Source: Aphelenchoides besseyi (taxonomy: Eukaryota; Nematoda; Chromadorea; Rhabditida; Aphelenchoididae). Taken from it: 64,000 nucleotides of DNA. This document shows positions 58,598-64,000 of the stretch, piece after piece. The notes below the pieces were generated by a model that had not been told where the DNA came from, did no database searches, and worked only from the letters and a program-made list of their open reading frames with translations. The stretch spans positions 7,626,001 through 7,690,000 of the forward strand of contig JAMPIQ010000003.1 of assembly GCA_024699855.1 (NCBI GenBank), written 5' to 3'. Numbering within the stretch: position 1 is the first letter of the stretch; each line of letters starts with the position of its first letter. Position numbers and translations under genes: made by a program.

Positions 58598-60701
58598 TTG
58601 AAAAGAGAGTGCAAGAGAACGTGAAACCGATATAATGGAAGCGAATGGAGCTGACGTATCTTGTGCGTATTCAATCCCGCGACACTGCAATCGCTTCGAC
58701 GACATTCCGCAAGGTTGTCTAGGAGTGTTGTTGTTGTGCTCGTTGGATGCATTTGCGTGCGGAGTGCGCCGAGTGGGTCGATGTCGCTGCCGGAAGGGCG
58801 TATAGAGGACTCGGGTTTTCGGACTCGAGAATCCTGTGCGTTCGGATAGCAGGTGATGTTGGCTCGCTGTTGTGGAGTGCGGGTGAATTCGCGATGGGCG
58901 TCGGTTGTGAGTTGTGGTTGCGGATGGCACATGTGTCTTCCGTTTCCGCGGCCTACGATCGGCGTTCGTTGCCCCGGCACTCGACTCGGTGTATAGTCGG
59001 TCACCCATTCGACCCGTCTTGAAACACGGACCAAGGAGTTTAAGGTGTACGCGAGTCATTGAGCTGCGAAACTCAAAGGCGTAATGAAAGTGAGACATTG
59101 GATGTCGACGATGTGAGCGTTGGGCGTTTCGACGTCCGGCGCGCAACATCGCCCCGTGACTAGGACTTGTTCTGTTGCGGAGGTTGAGCGTACGCTTTGA
59201 GACCCGAAAGATGGTGAACTATGCCCGAACAGGATGAAGCCAGAGGAAACTCTGGTGGAAGTCCGAAGCGGTTCTGACGTGCAAATCGATCGTCTGATTT
59301 GGGTATAGGGGCGCAAGACTAATCGAACCATCTAGTAGCTGGTTCCTTCCGAAGTTTCCCTCAGGATAGCTGGTGCACAATCGAAGCAGATATACTCGGT
59401 AAAGCGAACGATTAGAGTCATTGGGATGTATTATTCTCAAACTATTCTCATACTCTAAATGGTTATGATGTCGGTGTTTCTCGATTTGAACACGCGACTT
59501 TGATTGCATGTGCTCCAAGTGGGCCATTTTTGGTAAGCAGAACTGGCGATGTGGGATGAACCAAACGCCGAGTTAAGGTGCCAGACTCTCCGCTCATTAG
59601 ACCCCATAAAAGGTGTTGGTTGCTATAGACAGCAGGACGGTGGCCATGGAAGTCGGAAACCGCTAAGGAATGTGTAACAACCCACCTGCCGAAGCAACTA
59701 GCCCTGAAAAATGGATGGCGCTGGAGCGGAGGACCTATACTCGGCCGTTGTTTGAGATGGTGCCCAATCTCTCAACGAGTAGGAAGGTTGTCGTGATGGC
59801 GTCGAAGGTGCGGAGCGTGAGCTCGACTGGAGCCGTCACGAGTGCAGATCTTGGTTGTAGTAGCAAATATTCAAGTGAGATCCTTGAAGACTGAAGTGGA
59901 GAAGGGTTCCGCGTGCACAGTGATTGTACGTGGGTTAATCGATCCTAAGGCACAGGCTAAGGCTGGTTTTGAAGTGGCGACGTTCAACTTCCACTTGTGG
60001 ATTGCGTCGCGTGTGCCGAAAGGGAAGCGGGTTAATATTCCCGCATCGAGACGAGGAGATGTCGTCGCTTTGGCGGCGACGAGCGCGGCAACGCAAACGA
60101 ACCTGTCGACGCTGCATGAGGCCCGGACCAGAGATCTCTTTTCTGGTTTAAACTCGCGTGACCATGGAATCGGTTCATCCGGAGATATGGTTGTTGGGGT
60201 TGTAGAGTGGCGCGGTTACGGCGCCATTCCGAGTGCTTCATGTGGTCCGTGAAAAGGCAGGGGAGGCTCGATGAATTTCTCGCTCGTTCGTACCAATATC
60301 CGCAGCAGGTCTCCAAGGTGAACAGCCTCTAGTTGATAGAATAATGTAGATAAGGGAAGTCGGCAAATTAGATTCGTAACTTTGGGAAAAGAATTGGCTC
60401 TAGAGCTCGGGTCTATCGGGTCGTTGCGTGAGGCCGTTGGAATGCGTCCGTGACTGCGTGGTCGCAAGACCGCGTGGGCTAGTGGCGTGGTCCGACGGTG
60501 GAAGGCTTCGGCTTCGCTCCCGACGGCTTCGCGGTTGTCGGCGAGTTGCGGTAGACGCTTAACGAGCGTATCTAGAACTGGTACGGACTCGGGGAATCCG
60601 ACTGTCTAATTAAAACAGAGGAGACGGATGGTCTTCGAAAGACGTTGACCGTCTCTGATTTCTGCCCAGTGCTCTGAATGTTATATTAAGGAAATTTGAT
60701 T

Positions 60702-60779
<78 letters not shown>

Positions 60780-60812
60780 CGAATGGATTAACGAGATTCC
60801 CACTGTCCCTAA

Positions 60813-60852
<40 letters not shown>

Positions 60853-60859
60853 CAAAGAC

Positions 60860-60897
<38 letters not shown>

Positions 60898-61265
60898 TGA
60901 CTTTGTGAAGAATCATGCATGGTGTAGCATAAGTGGGAGTGTTTCGGCACGCCAATGAAATACCACTACTTTCATCGTTTCCTTACTTATTCGGTTAGAC
61001 GGGAAACGCACGCCTTCGCGGTGTGCTTGTGTTTGGTGTTAAGTTCGTGCGAACGGACGACCCGCGCCGAAGACAGTGTCAGGCGGGGAGTTTGACTGGG
61101 GCGGTACATCTATCAAACAGTAACGTAGGTGTCCTAAGGTAAGCTCAGTAAGGACGGAAACCTTACGTAGAGTAAAAGGACAAAAGCTTACTTGATCTTG
61201 ATTTCCAGTACGAATACAGACCGCGAAAGCGTGGCCTATCGATCCTTTTGATTTGTAAAGTTTAC

Positions 61266-61312
<47 letters not shown>

Positions 61313-61335
61313 AGCCAAGCGTCCATAGCGACGTT

Positions 61336-61373
<38 letters not shown>

Positions 61374-61880
61374 CGTAGCAGAATGCGCAAAGCGTTGGAT
61401 TGTTCACCCACTAATAGGGAACGTGAGCTGGGTTTTAGACCGTCGTGAGACAGGTTAGTTTTATCCTACTGTCGAATTCGTTGTTGCAATAGTAATCCTG
61501 CTTAGTACGAGAGGAACAGCAGGTTCAGACAATTGGTTTATGCGCTCGTCCGATCGGACGCTGGTGCGACGCTACCATCTGGGGGATTACAACTGAATGC
61601 CTCTAAGTTGGAAGCCCGTCTAGTCAGGTTGACAATACTCTCGTGCCCCGGTGTCGGGCGGTACTCTTATGCGTTGCACTCGCGTGCGGCGTAGCTCAAA
61701 CCCCATAGTTGACCTTGCCTCGTGGTTTAACTACCGCTTGGTTGTCGATTCCATACGACTTTGTGTGGTGTAATGTCGGGGTGCAAGATCGCTTGAATAC
61801 GACTTGACTACTGGTCAAGGGGTTGTAAGCAGCAGAGCAGTCTTTACGCTGCGATCTGTTGAGACTACCCTTTGATCGGA
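58212..61880 (+). rRNA. 28S (LSU) ribosomal RNA, right copy
   Basis: Begins at the 'cctgctgaacttaagcatatc' region (about 58,240-58,260) and includes the invariant blocks 'aaggtagccaaatgcctcg' (about 60,740), 'gggataactggcttgtggc' (about 61,294) and 'cttagtacgagaggaac' (about 61,501-61,517). Length about 3.67 kb; 3' end approximate. Compared with the left copy it lacks 6 nt near 58,605 and has single-base indels near 58,358 and 58,402. Confidence 0.93.
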
Positions 61881-62580
61881 TGAATCTGTTTTCGTCCACT
61901 TCATTATTGTATCCTCTAAATTCACACTTTGATTTGAAGGTCCCGGCTGCTGACTACAAACGGAAGGTCCGATTGCTGATTGGGGACTAGTCAACAGTTG
62001 GACTTTCTTTTATCAGTCATTTCCCAATTATTGTATTTCGCGTATTCGAACTTGTACTTGTTTTACCAATAAGCTAGATTTCCACTGAAGACGAATCGGT
62101 TATTTCTTCAGAATTGTAGTGGAGTAACGAATGAATTCAAAAGTTGAGTTGGTTGACTGTTTAATAGCACCTGTGATTCATTCTTTTTTAATATGAAACA
62201 GACAGTTATTTGTAACAATTTGAACCCAAACGAACCGAATTATTCGCATCGGCTTGAATTGAGATGTTGTTGGCAATCGTAGAAACAACGATTGCAAAGA
62301 ATGAAAGTGCATGGGAAATGAGCTTCCGTAAAACAAAACTACTGTTATTTCGACAGTTCACTCTTGAAGGAATTTCTGGATTATTTTATTGAACAAACAC
62401 ATAAGAAACAACAAGCTTTGTATCTGAAGACAAAATACTCAAAGAACAAAACATTCTGACATTGATCTTAATACAAAAGATTACAATTTAACTGTTAAAA
62501 CAATTGATTACAATATGTTGTGACTTTTGGTCAAACATTTTTCAAGAAAACGGCTATTTCGAATTACCGAGCGGACAAGA
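61881..62580. other. Spacer between 28S 3' end and gene A'
   Basis: Mirror of 1,804-2,503 with scattered substitutions (for example 'tttcccaatt' against 'tctcccaatt', and a 'ccaataag' against 'actaataa' change). No gene; it presumably contains the rRNA 3' spacer and the A' 3' UTR. Confidence 0.5.
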
Positions 62581-63799
62581 TCAGTCATTCTTCCTGCTGT
62601 CCCACAATGGACGAAGTCTGTGGGTTTTCGGAACTTTGGACAGGAAAAAATCATGAAAACTTGGATTCCGGATCGAATGGCGCTGCATTAACAACCAAGC
62701 CAAATTGGACAACGAGTCTACGGTTCTAAAACAACACTTTGATATTCGAAGCTTCTCATCAACTTACTCATATTGGAAACGGTAGATAACTTCGTTGAAT
62801 TCCTTTTCGCGATCAGCACATCCAAATGGCTCCAATTCGTTCTTCCAATTGAACGCGTAGACGATGAGCAGCCCATCGGTTAGAGTCATGGACTCTATTC
62901 GACCTTCCACCTCGATGTTTGTCTTCTCCCATTTCATCTGGAGAATGTCGAACTTCAAAACAGACGAAATATCGTTGTTTCGATCAAACATTCTTGTCAG
63001 AAGATTGTTCTTAGTCCATAAAGAAGGAACCTGCAGAACATATTATAACTAAATAACAAATGGTAAACTTACCAAACTATTTCTGATCTCTACATCGATC
63101 TCCTCCTTGACTTCATGCTCAGTTTTCGATCCGTTAATCAAGGAGATCTCGTACAACGTTTTTGTGTTGACGATTGTCTTTTCATCAACTGGGAACCCAA
63201 ATATTTTACCATCGCGAACTATGGGCGACCAAAGCGTGTGTTGTATGTCGGTAACGTTCACTTCGGACAGATTTCCATTTGTCAAGTCGACGGTGTGGGA
63301 GTAGAAACTGTCGGTCAAGTAAGCGTTCAAAGTCGCTGGTTGCGCCTGAGCGTCGAGAGTGTAAGTGAGCTCTCCCAAATACTTGAACGTGTCGATGCGC
63401 AGAAGAAACTCGACGTTGAACTTGCCGTTGAACCAGTATCGTTTGCTTCCTGGATTGGCACAAACGACCCCACAAACCGTTGAGCTATCAATGAAGTACA
63501 GTAGCTCTAAACTCAAACTACTGTTCATTCTTCGTTCATTAATTGAACGGGAATCGACGTGAATTTCTCTAAAAATCAAATGATCAAAAGATTAGAATCT
63601 CAAATTACTTCTGGATTCCATTGAACGTGTCAACCATCCAGTTTGTTCGTTGATCAAACTCATAGAAGATGAGAAAACGATCATCGACGCCATAAGTGTT
63701 GCACATCGCAACAAGGCCTTTACTACGTAGTTGGCTAACCAAACTACGTTCCGACCGCAAGAAAGCGCTATTTTTGGTCAGATCACGATGTTCTGTCAT
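62581..63799 (-). CDS. Family gene A', diverged right-arm copy of A
   Basis: Minus strand, start ATG at 63,799 ('MTEHRDLTKNSAFLRSERSL'), same four-exon structure as A, stop TGA at 62,581-62,583. The last exons are almost identical to A. The exon-1 and exon-2 proteins differ at many positions ('VAMCNTYGVDDRFLIFYEF' versus 'TCMCNTYGADDRFLIVFES'; 'YWFNGKFNVEFLLRIDTFKY' versus 'YWFKGNFNIDFVLRINAINY'), although flanking non-coding DNA is nearly identical between the arms. The frame is fully open, which argues for selection. The function is not recognised. Confidence 0.7.
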
Positions 63800-63884
63800 T
63801 TTTGAAGACAATCTATAATAGTTAATACTTATTCACAGGACTTGAACACGAACTGAACGCAAAGGAGTTAACAGAAAACGACGA

Positions 63885-64000
63885 GATATCAACTCGACAA
63901 AAGTCTTTGAAACGATCAGTCACACGGTAATTTGGACAGCGCTGGAGCAATTCGAAGTTGATGGACTAACAATTCGTATGATTCAATATCTGTACGCAAT
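63885..64000 (+). mobile_element. LINE reverse-transcriptase remnant, right arm end
   Basis: Mirror of 385-500: encodes 'KVFETISHTVIWTALEQF' and 'DGLTIRMIQYLYA', the segment before the RVRQGD motif. It runs off the window. It shows the element was present before the arms duplicated. Confidence 0.65.

Larger units (their letters stand above)
52415..64000. repeat. Right arm of giant inverted repeat (rDNA-bearing)
   Basis: Reverse-complement partner of the left arm, with the same gene order mirrored: pseudogene B', spacer, 18S, 5.8S, 28S, spacer, gene A', LINE remnant. The inner boundary is placed near 52,415, where the shared stretch after the motif 'ctcacgagtcgcgag' breaks down within about 40 bases. 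The outer boundary lies outside the window. The 40.4 kb between the arms is single-copy here, so this is not a simple hairpin-palindrome transposon end. Confidence 0.93.

Noticed and set aside
1..64000. Inverted repeats as terminal repeats of a giant DNA transposon
   Set aside because: Arms hold rDNA and cellular-type genes, no transposase, no target-site duplication visible, and both arms run past the window; duplication or assembly is more likely.
1..64000. CRISPR arrays, riboswitches, prokaryotic operons and tRNA genes
   Set aside because: None recognised; sequence is eukaryotic with spliced genes. tRNA search was by eye only and could miss one.

Overview
This window looks like nuclear DNA of a nematode, most likely a chromadorean or rhabditid-like worm. 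The genes have many introns of about 38-60 bp with compact GT...TTTNAG borders. One intercistronic gap of about 70 bp looks like an operon with an SL-type acceptor. Two kinases belong to the CK1/TTBK-like branch ('NFAIG' signature) that is expanded in nematodes. The 5.8S rRNA ends like the C. elegans molecule. I cannot name the species.

The dominant structure is a very large inverted repeat. The left arm (visible match from about 385 to 11,980) and the right arm (about 52,415 to 64,000) are near-identical reverse complements of about 11.6 kb. They are separated by about 40.4 kb of single-copy sequence, and both arms run off the window. Each arm carries one complete rDNA unit (18S-ITS1-5.8S-ITS2-28S), on the minus strand at left and the plus strand at right, so the 18S ends face the centre. 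In each arm the unit sits between two members of one unrecognised protein family. The outer member (586-1,803; 62,581-63,799) appears intact. The inner member (10,270-11,612; 52,772-54,116) is a pseudogene with an HTH-like first exon. A scrambled LINE-type reverse-transcriptase remnant adjoins the outer gene.

The single-copy centre is a normal gene-rich stretch. From left to right it holds: a 5'-truncated acidic/basic protein gene at the repeat junction; a CK1-family kinase; a BUD31 copy without its zinc-cluster end; an SLC17-like MFS transporter; a class I phosphatidylinositol transfer protein with a GC-AG intron; a second CK1-like kinase; a GST remnant; a possible two-TM protein; a type-B carboxylesterase; a 4 kb gap; a sphingomyelin synthase; an RN-tre/USP6NL-like Rab-GAP (TBC) gene on the minus strand with at least four alternative 5' starts; a mitochondrial DUF5522 protein and mitochondrial ribosomal protein L14 in an operon-like pair; an acidic coiled-coil gene (minus) with a secreted Gln/Gly-rich protein gene nested in its intron (plus); a GOLGA7/ERF4-type palmitoyltransferase partner followed by a glycolipid-transfer-like fragment; and a GPCPD1-like glycerophosphocholine phosphodiesterase (minus).

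Several central genes act on membrane lipids (PITP, sphingomyelin synthase, GLTP-like, GPCPD1). I see no evidence that they form a functional cluster. The most unusual features are the rDNA-bearing inverted duplication with patchy divergence, the multi-start TBC gene in which every alternative exon ends in phase 1, and the nested secreted low-complexity gene whose five introns are all phase 1.
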